In this document: piece by piece, positions 8,666-17,952 of the stretch | How the letters are laid out: each line of letters begins with the position of its first letter | Numbering within the stretch: position 1 is the first letter of the stretch | Source: Zoogloeaceae bacterium | GTDB taxonomy: Bacteria; Pseudomonadota; Gammaproteobacteria; Burkholderiales; Rhodocyclaceae | Assembly (NCBI GenBank): GCA_031287525.1 | Contig: JAITSU010000028.1 | Coordinates: forward strand, 1 to 41,333 | Reading direction: 5' to 3' | Length of the DNA: 41,333 nucleotides | Made by a program: the position numbers and the translations under genes | The notes under the pieces: model-generated | The model's database searches: none | Told to the model about the DNA's origin: nothing | Seen by the model: the letters and a program-made list of their open reading frames with translations, nothing else

Positions 8666-9457
8666 TCAGGGCGCGGGCGGCGGCAGGGCAAAATACAGCA
8701 TGGCATTCAGCCCGTCGTTGAACAACTGTTCCAGCGGCACGACAAGATAGTGGCTCATCATGCTGATGCTGATAAAGCCCAGCGACAGGGTAATGGGAAA
8801 GCCAATCGCCATCAGGTGCAATTGCGGCGCGACGCGATTCAGGATGCCGAGCGCGATATTGGTCATCATCATCACGACAACGACCGGCAGCGCCAGCAAC
8901 AGCCCGACGGAAAAAATCCGCCCGCCCATTTTGGCGAGCAACTCCCAACTGGACGCCGTGAACGGCGCGTCGACGCTGACGGGGATGGCGACAAAGCTTT
9001 GCGCCAGCACGGCAAAATACATCAGATGCCCGTTCATCGACAAAAACAGCAAAGTGGCGAGGATGGTGAGGAAATTGGAGAGCACCGAGGTTTGCGAGGT
9101 GTTCTGCGGGTCGTAAAAATTGGCGAAGCCCAAGCCCATCTGAAAGGCGATAATCGCAGAACCAAAGTCGATGGCGCTGAAAATAATTCGCATGGAAAAG
9201 CCCATGCCGATACCAATCAACATCTGCTGCGCCAGTATCCACAAGCCGATGCCGGAATTCGGGCTGACGGCGGGCATCGGCGGCAGCATGGGCGCGATGG
9301 CGAGGGTAAGCGAGATGCCCAGTATCAGGCGCACGCGGCGGGGGATACCCGCGTTGCTGAAAAACGGCGCGCTCACTGCCATCGCCAGAATACGCACCAG
9401 CGGATATACGAAGCTGGCAATCCACACATCCATTTGCGCCGAGGTGAAGCTGATCAC
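8666..9457 (-). CDS. fliR: flagellar export apparatus protein FliR
   Basis: 263 residues, about six membrane helices. FliR is part of the FliPQR export gate at the centre of the flagellar basal body. Family features include MISFTSAQMDVWIASFVYPL at the N-terminus, the segment DFGSAIIAFQMGLGFANFYD, and a central VLSNFLTILATLLFLSMNGH. It is last in fliO-fliP-fliQ-fliR, 24 bp after fliQ. flhB, its usual functional partner, is not adjacent but lies 9.8 kb away on the other strand. Confidence 0.96.
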   Translation of the reverse strand: MISFTSAQMDVWIASFVYPLVRILAMAVSAPFFSNAGIPRRVRLILGISLTLAIAPMLPPMPAVSPNSGIGLWILAQQMLIGIGMGFSMRIIFSAIDFGSAIIAFQMGLGFANFYDPQNTSQTSVLSNFLTILATLLFLSMNGHLMYFAVLAQSFVAIPVSVDAPFTASSWELLAKMGGRIFSVGLLLALPVVVVMMMTNIALGILNRVAPQLHLMAIGFPITLSLGFISISMMSHYLVVPLEQLFNDGLNAMLYFALPPPAP

Positions 9458-9481
9458 GATTCGCTCTTTGTTCTGACTGAA

Positions 9482-9751
9482 TCAGCCGATGACGTTGGGA
9501 ATGCTCTCGAACATGCGGCGCATGAAGCCGAGAATCACCCCCAACATCCAGGGGCCCGCCAGAATCAGCACCACGAACACGGTGACGAGTTTCGGGATAA
9601 AGGAAAGCGTCGCTTCATTGACCTGGGTCGCCGCCTGGAAAATGCTGACGATCAGACCGACGACCAGCGCCGACAGCAGCATCGGGCCTGCCAGCAAAAG
9701 GCAGGTTTCGATGGCCTGACGCCCGATTTCCATGACCATGCCGGAATTCAT
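9482..9751 (-). CDS. fliQ: flagellar export apparatus protein FliQ
   Basis: 89 residues with two membrane helices, the standard FliQ length. It starts [20 protein letters not shown] and contains the conserved [20 protein letters not shown]. The start at 9751 overlaps the fliP stop (ATGA), which fixes it against a longer upstream reading. It is part of the FliPQR gate, translated in tight coupling with fliP. Confidence 0.96.
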   Translation of the reverse strand: MNSGMVMEIGRQAIETCLLLAGPMLLSALVVGLIVSIFQAATQVNEATLSFIPKLVTVFVVLILAGPWMLGVILGFMRRMFESIPNVIG

Positions 9752-10524
9752 ACGCCGAAACTCTTGACCAGTGAGCCAATCAATAACTGCCAACCGTCGA
9801 CCAATACAAACAGCATAATCTTGAACGGGAGCGACACCATCACTGGCGACATCATCATCATCCCCATTGACATCAGCAGGCTCGCCACCACCATGTCAAT
9901 CACCAGAAACGGAATGTACACCACGAAGCCAATCTGGAAGGCGGTTTTGAGTTCGCTGCACACATAAGCGGGAATCATGATTCGCATGGGCGTGTCCGCT
10001 GGCGTTTCAATGGATTCGATATTGGCGAGCCGCGCGAACATGGCGAGATCGGATTCGCGCGTCTGCTTCAGCATGAACCCCTTGACCGGCGCCGAAGCGC
10101 GGTCAGCGGCTTCCATGATGTTGATGGTGCCGTCCGAAAGCGGCAGATACGCCTCGTTATATACCCGGTCGAGCACCGGCGACATGATGAAAAAAGTCAA
10201 AAACAGCGCCAGCCCCACCAACACCTGCGTCGGCGGCGCCGTCTGTGTGCCGAGCGCGTGCCGCAGGAGCGAAAACACGATGATGATGCGGGTGAAACTG
10301 GTCATCATCAGCAAGGTCGCGGGAATGAACGAAAGCGCCGTCAGCGTGAGCAGCGTTTGAATGGTAAGCGTGTAAGTCGTGCTCCCGCCGGGACCGGGTG
10401 TGGACGTGAACGCCGGAATCCCCCCCGCCGCCTGCGCCAGCGCAAGGCCGGGCAGGCAGCACAAGGCGAAAACGAAGAACAGGCGAAGTGTACGCCGGGC
10501 GCGCCAGGGTGTTTTATCGGTCAT
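9748..10524 (-). CDS. fliP: flagellar export apparatus protein FliP
   Basis: 258 residues. An N-terminal cleavable signal peptide ([20 protein letters not shown]) is followed by about four membrane helices, as known for FliP, the main pore subunit of the FliPQR gate. Conserved segments are [36 protein letters not shown] and [19 protein letters not shown]. It overlaps fliO by 11 bp upstream and fliQ by an ATGA overlap downstream. Confidence 0.97.
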   Translation of the reverse strand: MTDKTPWRARRTLRLFFVFALCCLPGLALAQAAGGIPAFTSTPGPGGSTTYTLTIQTLLTLTALSFIPATLLMMTSFTRIIIVFSLLRHALGTQTAPPTQVLVGLALFLTFFIMSPVLDRVYNEAYLPLSDGTINIMEAADRASAPVKGFMLKQTRESDLAMFARLANIESIETPADTPMRIMIPAYVCSELKTAFQIGFVVYIPFLVIDMVVASLLMSMGMMMMSPVMVSLPFKIMLFVLVDGWQLLIGSLVKSFGV

Positions 10525-10981
10525 GAGAACGCCTGGAGAATTTTTGCAAAATCTGCGCGAAAGACTGCGCCAACGGGGGCAACGGCACGGCGGGCGCGTT
10601 GGCGGAAGCGTCAGCGGCGGTTGCGTTTGCGTCGGATTTTTTCATCCGGTGCAAAGTACGAATCTGCCCCGGCACGACGCCCACCACCAACAAATCATCG
10701 CCCGCCTCCACCAGCACAATCCGCTCACGCGGCCCCAACGCCAGCCCTCCCAACAACTTCAACCGCCCTCCCTGCCCGAATGCCTTGCCCCCCAGAAACT
10801 TGCGCGCCACATAAGCCAGCACAACCAGCAAGCCGACAATAAACGCCAGCGCCAGCATAGCCTGAAAAAACCCCGCCGAAGAAACCCCCGGCTCTATCTT
10901 TGCCGCGTCCTTTGTCACTTCGGCGGCATGGAGTAACGGCGGGCAAAGCAGGAAGGAGAGAGCGGACAGAAGAATACGCAT
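10514..10981 (-). CDS. fliO: flagellar biosynthesis protein FliO
   Basis: About 155 residues from ATG 10981 ([20 protein letters not shown], a signal-peptide-like start). One membrane helix ([20 protein letters not shown]) is followed by the cytoplasmic FliO domain with [20 protein letters not shown]. FliO helps FliP assemble. The frame stays open 37 codons further upstream, but that extension is not hydrophobic and lies before the signal-like start. It is the first gene of the cluster; fliM and fliN, which often precede it, are absent and replaced by a divergent toxin-antitoxin locus. Confidence 0.88.
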   Translation of the reverse strand: MRILLSALSFLLCPPLLHAAEVTKDAAKIEPGVSSAGFFQAMLALAFIVGLLVVLAYVARKFLGGKAFGQGGRLKLLGGLALGPRERIVLVEAGDDLLVVGVVPGQIRTLHRMKKSDANATAADASANAPAVPLPPLAQSFAQILQKFSRRSHDR

Positions 10982-11108
10982 GGGCGGCAGGAGAGAAATG
11001 AAAAATTTGCTTATCTTAGCAGGTTCGGAAGCGGGGACGTAACAGACGCAACAAGCCATGACGCGGAAAATTCTGGTCAAGATGCTGCCCATACGTATTT
11101 TTTGGATT

Positions 11109-11161
11109 ATTGCCGTATATAATAGGCTTTTGAAGTGTTTGCGCCTAATATAATGAGCAAT
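11109..11161 (+). promoter_or_regulatory. hipBA promoter with imperfect palindromic operator
   Basis: A perfect -10 hexamer TATAAT lies at 11118-11123. It sits in the left arm of an imperfect inverted repeat: TATAATAGGC (11118-11127) mirrors GCCTAATATA (11143-11152). The match extends outward to ATTGC (11109-11113) and GCAAT (11157-11161). The palindrome covers the -10 box and the start codon, as expected for an autorepressor site of the adjacent HTH protein. No good -35 box was found. Confidence 0.6.
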
Positions 11162-11515
11162 ATCGTCATTCCTTCACAAGTCGCCGCATCGCTTGCCCGG
11201 TTGGGGCAACGTATTCGGATTGCCAGACTTCGGCGTGGCTGGTCGGTGGTTGAGCTTGCCGAAAAAGCGGGGATTAACCGCAACACGTTAACCGCGCTGG
11301 AACAGGGAAAACCGGGCACAGCCGTTGGCGTGTGCTGTACCGTCTTGTGGGCGCTTGGTCTGGATTTTTCCCTGAACGCCGTTGCTGATCCCGATACCGA
11401 CTTGCACGGCAAAGCGCTTGAAGCCTCACGACGCCCCAAACGCACGGGTAAGCGTCAAAAAATGGGGGGAGCGGGCAGCGTGGGCAATGGAACGGAAAAT
11501 GATTATGACTTCTGA
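11153..11515 (+). CDS. hipB: HipB-like antitoxin, XRE-family HTH protein
   Basis: About 120 residues from ATG 11153. An XRE helix-turn-helix spans about residues 17-70: LARLGQRIRIARLRRGWSVV, then ELAEKAGINRNTLTALEQGK. The C-terminal tail is basic and probably flexible (RRPKRTGKRQK). HipB-type antitoxins bind the HipA kinase and repress their own operon. The gene overlaps hipA by 11 bp, and a palindrome over its promoter is a likely operator. A GTG at 11135 is a possible earlier start but would lie inside the operator. Function is inferred from family and pairing. Confidence 0.85.
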   Translation: MSNIVIPSQVAASLARLGQRIRIARLRRGWSVVELAEKAGINRNTLTALEQGKPGTAVGVCCTVLWALGLDFSLNAVADPDTDLHGKALEASRRPKRTGKRQKMGGAGSVGNGTENDYDF

Positions 11516-12791
11516 GCGCGAAGTCTACGTTTATATTCAGCTTCCCGGCACGCTGGAAACCGTGCCAGCGGCGCTGTTAAGGGTGCAAACCTTGCCCGAT
11601 GGAACGCAAATCGGGCGCTTTCGTTATGGCAACCGCTATCTGGAACGACCAGAGGCGGTCGCGCTAGACCCGTTCAATCTGCCTTTGGCGAAACAGGTTT
11701 TCGAGTTCACCCGGCTTAAAGGAATCCCCGGCGCAGTGCGGGATGCCAGCCCGGATACCTGGGGACGGCGCGTTATTGAACACCAACTCGAACGCGGCGT
11801 CGCCGACCTGCATGAGATTGATTACCTGTTACACGGTCCGCAAGACGGGGCGGGTTATTTGAGCTTTGGTCTGACAGCGGAACCGCCAGCGCCCAAGCGC
11901 CAATACAATCGGATACGCCAACTCTCCGAACTCATCGCCGCAGCGGAAGCCATTGATGAAGGACGTCCCATTTCCATGCCCCTGCTTGACGCATTCGACC
12001 CCGGTACCAGCATGGGTGGCGCTCGACCCAAAGCCACGATTGAGGACGAAAACAGTCTTTGGCTGGGCAAATTCCCCGCAAAAAATGACCGCTGCAATCT
12101 GCAACGCATCGAATTCGCCACGCTGGATCTGGCGCGTCGTTGTGGGCTTTCCGTGACGGAAGCGCGTTTACAGGCTGTCGGCAAGCGCGATGTATTGATG
12201 CTCAAACGCTTTGACCGTGAGCGCGAACACACAAGCCAGGATTACCTGCGCTTTGGCTTGGTCAGCGGACTGACGGCGCTTGACTGTGGTGATAGCGCGA
12301 TGGACAGGGAACGCTGGTCGTACCCCTTGCTCGCCGATAACCTGCGGCGCTGGTCTGAAAAACCGAGAGCCGATTGCGCGGAATTGTTTCGGCGCATGGT
12401 CTTCAATGCTGCCGTAACCAACAATGACGACCACCCGCGCAACCATGCCCTGCTGCGTCGACAAAAAGGATGGCGCTTGTCACCCGCCTACGATCTGGTT
12501 CCCGCGCCATTACTCAGTCTGGAACGGCGCGATCTGGCGATGAGCATAGGAGACTACGGTCGTACAGCCAGCCTCTATAACCTGCTCTCGGCGGCAGGGC
12601 GTTTCGGCTTGTCAATGGAAGAAGCGCAGGAAGAAATCAACAAAATGCTTGCCACCATCCGCCAATGGCGCGAAATTTTCTTCGCTTGTGGCGTATCCGT
12701 CAGGGATATTGACTACATCGCGCCTGCCTTCTTGCCGGAATGTTTTTTCCTTGAAGCGCCACGTAAACCCTATAACCGCCAGACCGTGTAG
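11505..12791 (+). CDS. hipA: HipA-like serine/threonine kinase toxin
   Basis: 428 residues from ATG 11505, which is preceded by CGGA at 8 bp; the frame is open further upstream but that part lies inside hipB. The N-terminal subdomain has VALDPFNLPL and ASPDTWGRRVIEHQL. The Gly-rich loop GTSMGGARPKA is at 167-177, the ATP-binding lysine probably in LMLKRFDRE, the catalytic motif NNDDHPRNH at 306-314, and the Mg-binding motif AYDLVP near 329. HipA kinases can arrest growth, in E. coli by phosphorylating glutamyl-tRNA synthetase; the target here is unknown. All key residues are present, so the toxin looks active. Its 3' end overlaps the convergent dehydrogenase gene by 22 bp. Confidence 0.92.
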   Translation: MTSEREVYVYIQLPGTLETVPAALLRVQTLPDGTQIGRFRYGNRYLERPEAVALDPFNLPLAKQVFEFTRLKGIPGAVRDASPDTWGRRVIEHQLERGVADLHEIDYLLHGPQDGAGYLSFGLTAEPPAPKRQYNRIRQLSELIAAAEAIDEGRPISMPLLDAFDPGTSMGGARPKATIEDENSLWLGKFPAKNDRCNLQRIEFATLDLARRCGLSVTEARLQAVGKRDVLMLKRFDREREHTSQDYLRFGLVSGLTALDCGDSAMDRERWSYPLLADNLRRWSEKPRADCAELFRRMVFNAAVTNNDDHPRNHALLRRQKGWRLSPAYDLVPAPLLSLERRDLAMSIGDYGRTASLYNLLSAAGRFGLSMEEAQEEINKMLATIRQWREIFFACGVSVRDIDYIAPAFLPECFFLEAPRKPYNRQTV

Positions 12792-14065
12792 CCCGATGCC
12801 CGCACATCCCCGGTCGACCACGCGGATTTGACATCCACAAATACGCCGCCGGGGTTGAGTTTGCCGGTCAGTTCGGCGAGTGGCAGGTCGAGATAGTTTC
12901 GGTGCGATACGGCAACCACAAGGGCATCGGCTTGTGGCAGTTGTTCCCACGGGGTCAGCGTGATGCCGTATTCGTGCGCTGCTTCGGCGGCATCTGCCAG
13001 CGGGTCGTGTACGCTGACTTCGCAGCCGTATTCCTTGAGTTCGCGCACGATGTCCGCGACTTTGGAATTCCGCATGTCCGAGCAGTTTTCCTTGAAAGTG
13101 AGACCCAGCACGGTCACTTTTGCGCCCTTGACGTTGTGATCTCCTCTAATCAGTTGCTTGATGGTCTGCTGGGCAATGTAGTTCGCCATGCCGTCGTTGA
13201 TGCGGCGCCCCGCCAGGATGACTTGCGGCTGGTAGCCGATCATTTCGGCTTTGTGGGTGAGGTAATAGGGATCGACGCCGATGCAGTGCCCGCCGACCAG
13301 ACCGGGGCGAAAGGGCAGAAAATTCCACTTGGTGCCGGCGGCTTCGAGCACTTCCAAGGTGTCGATGCCGATTTTGTCGAAGATGATGGCGAGTTCGTTC
13401 ATGAGCGCGATGTTCAGGTCGCGCTGGGTGTTTTCGATGACCTTGGAAGCTTCCGCGACCTTGATGGAACTGGCGCGGTGCACTCCGGCGGTAATAATCG
13501 ACGTATATAAATCGTCCACGGCGTTAAGGGTTTCGGCATCGTCGCCGGAAACGACCTTGGTGATTTTGGTGATGGTGCGTTCCTTGTCGCCGGGATTGAC
13601 GCGCTCCGGGGAGTAGCCGACGTGGAAATCCCGCTGCCATTTCAGACCGGAATGTTGTTCCAACAGAGGGATGCAGACTTCTTCCGTCGCGCCGGGGTAG
13701 ACCGTGGATTCATAGACGATGGTCGCGCCTTTTTTCATGACCTTGCCGACCGTGGTGGAAGCGCCGATCAACGGAGAAAAATCGGGAATGTGGGCGGCGT
13801 CGACCGGGGTGGGGACGGCAACGATGATGAAATCGGCGGCGTTGATCGCTTGCGGGTTCGTCGTCAGTGTGAGTTGGGTCGCGGCGCGCAGGTTTTCCGT
13901 GCTGACTTCGCCGGTCGGGTCGATGTGGTTTTTGTAGCTGGCTACCTTGGCTTCGGAAAGGTCAAAGCCGATGGTGCGGTATTTTTTGCCGAATTCGGTC
14001 GCCAGCGGCAGACCGACATAGCCAAGCCCGACGACAGCGACGACGGTGTTTTCTGTGATGTTCAT
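12770..14065 (-). CDS. UDP-N-acetyl-hexosamine 6-dehydrogenase (TviB/WbpA type)
   Basis: 431 residues, a UDP-glucose/GDP-mannose dehydrogenase family protein. The N-terminal Rossmann motif is VVGLGYVGLPLA. The catalytic cysteine is Cys261 in GGHCIGVDPYYL, and the C-terminal domain has GLTFKENCSDMRNSKV. The pattern fits TviB/WbpA, which oxidise UDP-GlcNAc (or UDP-GalNAc) to the uronic acid with two NAD+, better than UDP-glucose dehydrogenase. The product would feed capsule or O-antigen synthesis, consistent with the LPS genes upstream. A terminator-like hairpin separates it from them, so it may be transcribed on its own. It overlaps hipA tail to tail. Confidence 0.9.
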   Translation of the reverse strand: MNITENTVVAVVGLGYVGLPLATEFGKKYRTIGFDLSEAKVASYKNHIDPTGEVSTENLRAATQLTLTTNPQAINAADFIIVAVPTPVDAAHIPDFSPLIGASTTVGKVMKKGATIVYESTVYPGATEEVCIPLLEQHSGLKWQRDFHVGYSPERVNPGDKERTITKITKVVSGDDAETLNAVDDLYTSIITAGVHRASSIKVAEASKVIENTQRDLNIALMNELAIIFDKIGIDTLEVLEAAGTKWNFLPFRPGLVGGHCIGVDPYYLTHKAEMIGYQPQVILAGRRINDGMANYIAQQTIKQLIRGDHNVKGAKVTVLGLTFKENCSDMRNSKVADIVRELKEYGCEVSVHDPLADAAEAAHEYGITLTPWEQLPQADALVVAVSHRNYLDLPLAELTGKLNPGGVFVDVKSAWSTGDVRASGYTVWRL

Positions 14066-14099
14066 ATCAAGCCTCTAAATTAACGCCAAGGGGGAACCG

Positions 14100-14118
14100 A
14101 AAAACCGGTAGAACCGGT
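14100..14118 (-). terminator. probable terminator after the LPS gene cluster
   Basis: On the minus strand ACCGGT-TCT-ACCGGT forms a 6-bp hairpin (14104-14118) followed by a run of Ts (14100-14104). It lies 12 bp after the stop of the LPS-core-like gene. The stem is short, so strength is uncertain. Confidence 0.45.
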
Positions 14119-14129
14119 GAACAATATCT

Positions 14130-15014
14130 TCATTCAATCTGCCATGAACAGGAGGAATAATCAGTATTCTTGAGTAATTCGTCGAGTTGGTCAAGGTCAA
14201 TTTTGGGCAAAACACTATCCGGCATTCGGCTATCGGGTGAAAGGTTGAAAACCTTGAAATTTTCCTTGTCGATAATATTGTCTTTCATGATCTTAAAGCT
14301 CGGCAGGATAAATTTATCGAAGTCTTCGTCCAGAGTAGTGGGAAGCGCATTTTCCGGCTGCTCGTAAAAACGCCCCGTATCGGCATTCAAATCCATGCCG
14401 ACGATAAAGACTCTGCAAAATCCGAGAAAATAGGCTAATTGTGTTGCGGCATAGGCGATAGTGCGCCCCACAAAGTAACCTCTTTGCATATTTCGGCTAA
14501 AGCCAATGCGATTGGTTTTTTGACTGAATAGGGAAAAGCGGGAGACGAAATCCGGGTCATTGCGAATAGACCAGGCAAAGCACCTGTCTGATAAATCTTT
14601 TTTGTCATGGCGGCGATTGACTCTCTCCAATAGATAAAGCTGCTTGTCTTGCAATACTTTTGGGTAAAACTCATGCAATACCTGAAAACACTTCAATTTC
14701 ATGGCGATATGTTGTGCCTGTCTAACACCCAATGCGGCGAAATCCGGTCTTGATTTCACGAAATTTTCGTCATCACACAAATAGAACAAGGGAGAAACAT
14801 TTTCATCCGCAAGGCGCTTTATGGAGCCATTCATGGCGATAAATGGTAAGCGGGTATACCGAGAGACCGGAAAAGAGGCGGTGGAACTGCCTGATGCCAG
14901 CAGAAATAAACTGCCAGAAGCAGTGTTTTTACAATCGCCGAAATTCTGCAAAGGAATTGACAGTGTACCTTCGCGCAGGCAGCGATAATTTTTTTTGTAT
15001 TCAAGTGTCAGCAT
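14130..15014 (-). CDS. LPS-core biosynthesis-like protein (WaaZ or DUF115-like), uncertain
   Basis: About 294 residues from the ATG at 15014, which has AAAGAA upstream; a start at 15035 is possible. A core near the N-terminus, FLLASGSSTASFPVSRY followed by PFIAMNGSI, resembles proteins that carry a nucleotide-sugar-type fold and are annotated as LPS-core proteins. Later GFCRVFIVGMDLNAD also fits that group. No membrane helices. Membership in the Kdo-transferase (WaaZ) or DUF115 families is suggested from memory, not proven. It lies 21 bp after an O-antigen ligase-like gene. The sequence is AT-rich, as are its upstream neighbours, suggesting transfer. Confidence 0.55.
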   Translation of the reverse strand: MLTLEYKKNYRCLREGTLSIPLQNFGDCKNTASGSLFLLASGSSTASFPVSRYTRLPFIAMNGSIKRLADENVSPLFYLCDDENFVKSRPDFAALGVRQAQHIAMKLKCFQVLHEFYPKVLQDKQLYLLERVNRRHDKKDLSDRCFAWSIRNDPDFVSRFSLFSQKTNRIGFSRNMQRGYFVGRTIAYAATQLAYFLGFCRVFIVGMDLNADTGRFYEQPENALPTTLDEDFDKFILPSFKIMKDNIIDKENFKVFNLSPDSRMPDSVLPKIDLDQLDELLKNTDYSSCSWQIE

Positions 15015-15035
15015 GGTTGTTCTTTGCAAAAACAT

Positions 15036-16277
15036 TTACAGGTCAGAGGGGAATCGTTTTTTCAATTGCCATTGGCAATCAATGTTGCTTTTGTGGCGCG
15101 TATAAAAATGCGCGAGAAATAATGGTATCCAAAACGAAAAGACCTCAATGGCTGTTGGTTTTATCAACAGCAATCGTCCATTTGTCAATAAACACAATAA
15201 ACCATACGACATCCAAATCAGTAAAAATGTACCGTTCGGGTGAAATATTGACCGTTTAAGCATAAAAAACAGCATGGTAAAAAATAAAATTGCGCCTGTA
15301 ATTCCTCCAACTCTGAATGTTTCAAAAATAGAAGAATGGGCGTGGCTTACTGCATGGGTATCCGTTATAAAAATCCGTGCGTTATTTCCAAAGCCACGAC
15401 CAATTATCCAATGGTCTTTGAATTGTTCAAATGCCTGACACCATATGTACAACCGATAGTCCGGCTGCTCAATTCTATCAGCAACGATACTCGCAGTATT
15501 TTCAAACAGCAAAGACGAAGTGATAAACAGGATACCAAAAAACAATAGTGTGAAATCGCTTCTGTTTCGTCTGAAGAATGTAATAATGAGCAGCATGACG
15601 CAGAGTGCCACAATTGGCCCTCTGCTTTTGGTAATAAACATTAATATACAGCATGAAATCATCAGGGTGATGAGCGCAATCTGGATGAGCCATTTTCTTC
15701 CAGGAAACAGCCACCATGCCGCGAGAACGGGCAGTCCTAATATGATTGCGGAATCAATCGGGTTGTCGTTTCCTAATCCGCCTGCGTTAAAAAATGCGAA
15801 CCGATCGGCAGCAAATGTCGCAAAAGCAGTATCCGATAAAATAAGTATTGAGCCATAAAAACAAACAGCGAATCCGCCTATTGTCGCAACAAAATACGGT
15901 ATAAATTCAGGGCGCAATCGACAAGAGCAGGCTTCAATAGACAGCATCAGAAAGAAAAGGCAAAAACCAAATTTTAGCGCTTCCTTGAATTCTCCTGACC
16001 CCCATAGCGCACTTGCTGAAAAATATCCTAAAAACAGCAATAATGAAATTATTGCCTTGGCATCTAATTGAATCAGTATGCGTGAACGAGCTGTTAGAAA
16101 TAATGCTGGTAAAATAACCATTGCATAGAAAAATACCATATGTTTGCTGCTCTTCAGGAAAAAGAATCCTGTTAGATAAATCAGAAATCCAATTGTTGCC
16201 CATATCAGAGCGAGTGGCTGTAACCTGATCCAAAAAGACCGGGCATGTTCCAGCATTGTTTCTGAGTTTATATTCAT
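15036..16277 (-). CDS. O-antigen ligase / polymerase family membrane protein (WaaL/Wzy-like)
   Basis: 413 residues with about ten to twelve membrane helices. The central part FITKSRGPIVALCVMLLI matches the conserved arginine-containing segment of the O-antigen ligase family. The large periplasmic loop holds YIWCQAFEQFKDHWIIGRG and a histidine-rich AVSHAHSSIFETFRVGG, a family hallmark. It probably attaches undecaprenyl-linked O-polysaccharide to lipid A-core, or polymerises it; sequence alone does not separate the two. It overlaps the upstream glycosyltransferase-like gene by ATGA. Composition is clearly AT-rich. Confidence 0.85.
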   Translation of the reverse strand: MNINSETMLEHARSFWIRLQPLALIWATIGFLIYLTGFFFLKSSKHMVFFYAMVILPALFLTARSRILIQLDAKAIISLLLFLGYFSASALWGSGEFKEALKFGFCLFFLMLSIEACSCRLRPEFIPYFVATIGGFAVCFYGSILILSDTAFATFAADRFAFFNAGGLGNDNPIDSAIILGLPVLAAWWLFPGRKWLIQIALITLMISCCILMFITKSRGPIVALCVMLLIITFFRRNRSDFTLLFFGILFITSSLLFENTASIVADRIEQPDYRLYIWCQAFEQFKDHWIIGRGFGNNARIFITDTHAVSHAHSSIFETFRVGGITGAILFFTMLFFMLKRSIFHPNGTFLLIWMSYGLLCLLTNGRLLLIKPTAIEVFSFWIPLFLAHFYTRHKSNIDCQWQLKKRFPSDL

Positions 16278-17215
16278 AAAGTCATTTCTCCCTCAGGGCT
16301 TGGCGGCACTATTTGTGGCGCTCTTTCCATGGCAAATCCTTCTGCGCTGATTTGCCAATACGGTTCGCTAGCCAGCCTGTTGATGGCTTCTGTGTCTGTC
16401 TGCTCCTGAAGTTGCCAGTTTTTTTTCCAGCCAAGGAAGTGAAAATAGGGAAATTCGCGTGTGCCGTCCTTGTCATTCGTCAAACGTCCTTCGCGCCAGA
16501 ACCAGCGATGCGGGAAATCTTTGCTGCCGTCAGTCCAGACTTTGCCGGCATTGGGCGTGCTGTAAGCCTCGCGGAAATCACTTCTCCGTCGCCAAGGATT
16601 GAACAAGCCGACAAAATTGAACAGTGGCTTGGGGAAATTTTTGCGCCAGAGAAAAATACGGGTGAACGCGCCTTCGTCCAGCGCCTGATGTTGCGGGTTG
16701 CTGAAACGTGTTTGCCAGTTGGGAATCCGTTTGAACGCTTCGCGCATGCGCGGGGTATTGCGAATCAGGGTGAGATGACCGGAAATTCGTCGGGCGTGAT
16801 TGGAAATAAGGTCGTAGCGGGCGAGGCGTTCTGTGGTGAAGTATTCGCGCAACTGCCCGTAAATCAGGTCAATATCGCCGAAAGCCCAGAAGTCATAACC
16901 TTTCAGGCTGTCTTCGTGGATAACGCCGAAAGCGGGACGAATGTCGCAGAGTTTGTAGGGATTTTCCGGGTGGAAGTCTATGTTCAGGCGTTGCGCGACC
17001 AGCGCGCAATAATCGCCGTAGCGCATGGACTGAATACGCACGTTTTCCGGCAGATTTTCGGGAATGCCGCAATCGCTGAAAAACAGCCAGTCGATATCCG
17101 CATTATGCCGACAGCTTTCCAGAAACAAAGGCATCCAGAACGGCCATTGCCCGAAGTAAGGCATCAGGAAGCAGATACGGGGGGGTTGTGGCGACACGGG
17201 ATTTTTGTTCGTCAT
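16274..17215 (-). CDS. DUF6625-type putative glycosyltransferase
   Basis: 313 residues. The N-terminus (ICFLMPYFGQWPFWMPLFLE, then DIDWLFFSDC) matches from memory a family annotated DUF6625, related to GT-A glycosyltransferases. FWAFGDIDLIYGQL contains a DxD-like motif (DID), as expected for metal and nucleotide-sugar binding. LDEGAFTRIFL and FPYFHFLGWKKNW complete the pattern. No membrane segments. It probably adds a sugar during LPS or polysaccharide assembly; donor and acceptor are unknown. It starts 8 bp after the nucleotidyltransferase stop and overlaps the ligase gene by 4 bp. Confidence 0.75.
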   Translation of the reverse strand: MTNKNPVSPQPPRICFLMPYFGQWPFWMPLFLESCRHNADIDWLFFSDCGIPENLPENVRIQSMRYGDYCALVAQRLNIDFHPENPYKLCDIRPAFGVIHEDSLKGYDFWAFGDIDLIYGQLREYFTTERLARYDLISNHARRISGHLTLIRNTPRMREAFKRIPNWQTRFSNPQHQALDEGAFTRIFLWRKNFPKPLFNFVGLFNPWRRRSDFREAYSTPNAGKVWTDGSKDFPHRWFWREGRLTNDKDGTREFPYFHFLGWKKNWQLQEQTDTEAINRLASEPYWQISAEGFAMERAPQIVPPSPEGEMTL

Positions 17216-17223
17216 TCTGTCAT

Positions 17224-17952
17224 TTATTTCGCGGCGACATCAATGTGTTTTTGCGTATCAGATGCAACAGGCATCCGATCAGCGGCAGTTTTGAGCGTGG
17301 CGGGAATGGTGGCGATCAGTCGGGTATCCATGTGCATTTTTCGCAGACAGTCCGCGAGATAAGCCGGATTGGAAATCAGGTCGACGGACTGCTGGAATGC
17401 CTGTGTCAATTGTTTGCCATAAGCGCGACAGGCTTTATTCCATGCTTCTTTCGGGATGTCGCCCCAGCTTTGTATCATCATGGACAAATCAATGATGTCG
17501 CGGCTCATGGCGCTGCGGTCAAGCCCCCTGTCGGCATTGGCGAGGAGTTTTTGAGCGTACAGGTCGAGGCGCGACAATACGGGCACATTGAGAGCGGGGT
17601 CAAGCGCGCCCTGAATGGAAACCCGTCCTTCCCTGATGAGTTCGACTTTTACTGGTATTTCTTCAATTTCAAGAACCGTGTAGATTTTGTACTGGTCGGT
17701 GCGGACTTCCCGCAGATGTTTGAGCGGCGTTTTCAGAAGCCCCCCAAGGTTATTGGAAACAGCGTTTCGCAGAATCCGGTAGCCGTCATTTGAGGCGCAT
17801 AGAAAGTCGATGTCTACCGATTCCCGATACTCATCCAGCGCCAGCGTAATCGCCGTGCCGCCGCCAAAGTAGCATTCTGCCGCTTGTAGTAAATCCGCAT
17901 CGAAAGCATGGAGAATTTTGGCGATACGCTGATGATGGAGACGCCTAAACAT
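17224..17952 (-). CDS. AbiEii/AbiGii-type nucleotidyltransferase (putative toxin)
   Basis: 242 residues. The polymerase-beta-like nucleotidyltransferase signature is present: GGGTAITLAL (30-39) followed by ESVDIDFL with Asp47 and Asp49 as likely metal ligands. A later lysine-containing helix (RLDLYAQKLLANADR) and SRDIIDLSMM are also typical. AbiEii proteins act as toxins of type IV systems or in phage abortive infection. Here the partner is a 66-residue protein (overlap 8 bp), not the usual AbiEi winged-helix antitoxin. Downstream LPS genes follow within 8 bp, so shared transcription is likely. Toxicity is inference; the protein could instead modify another target. Confidence 0.8.
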   Translation of the reverse strand: MFRRLHHQRIAKILHAFDADLLQAAECYFGGGTAITLALDEYRESVDIDFLCASNDGYRILRNAVSNNLGGLLKTPLKHLREVRTDQYKIYTVLEIEEIPVKVELIREGRVSIQGALDPALNVPVLSRLDLYAQKLLANADRGLDRSAMSRDIIDLSMMIQSWGDIPKEAWNKACRAYGKQLTQAFQQSVDLISNPAYLADCLRKMHMDTRLIATIPATLKTAADRMPVASDTQKHIDVAAK

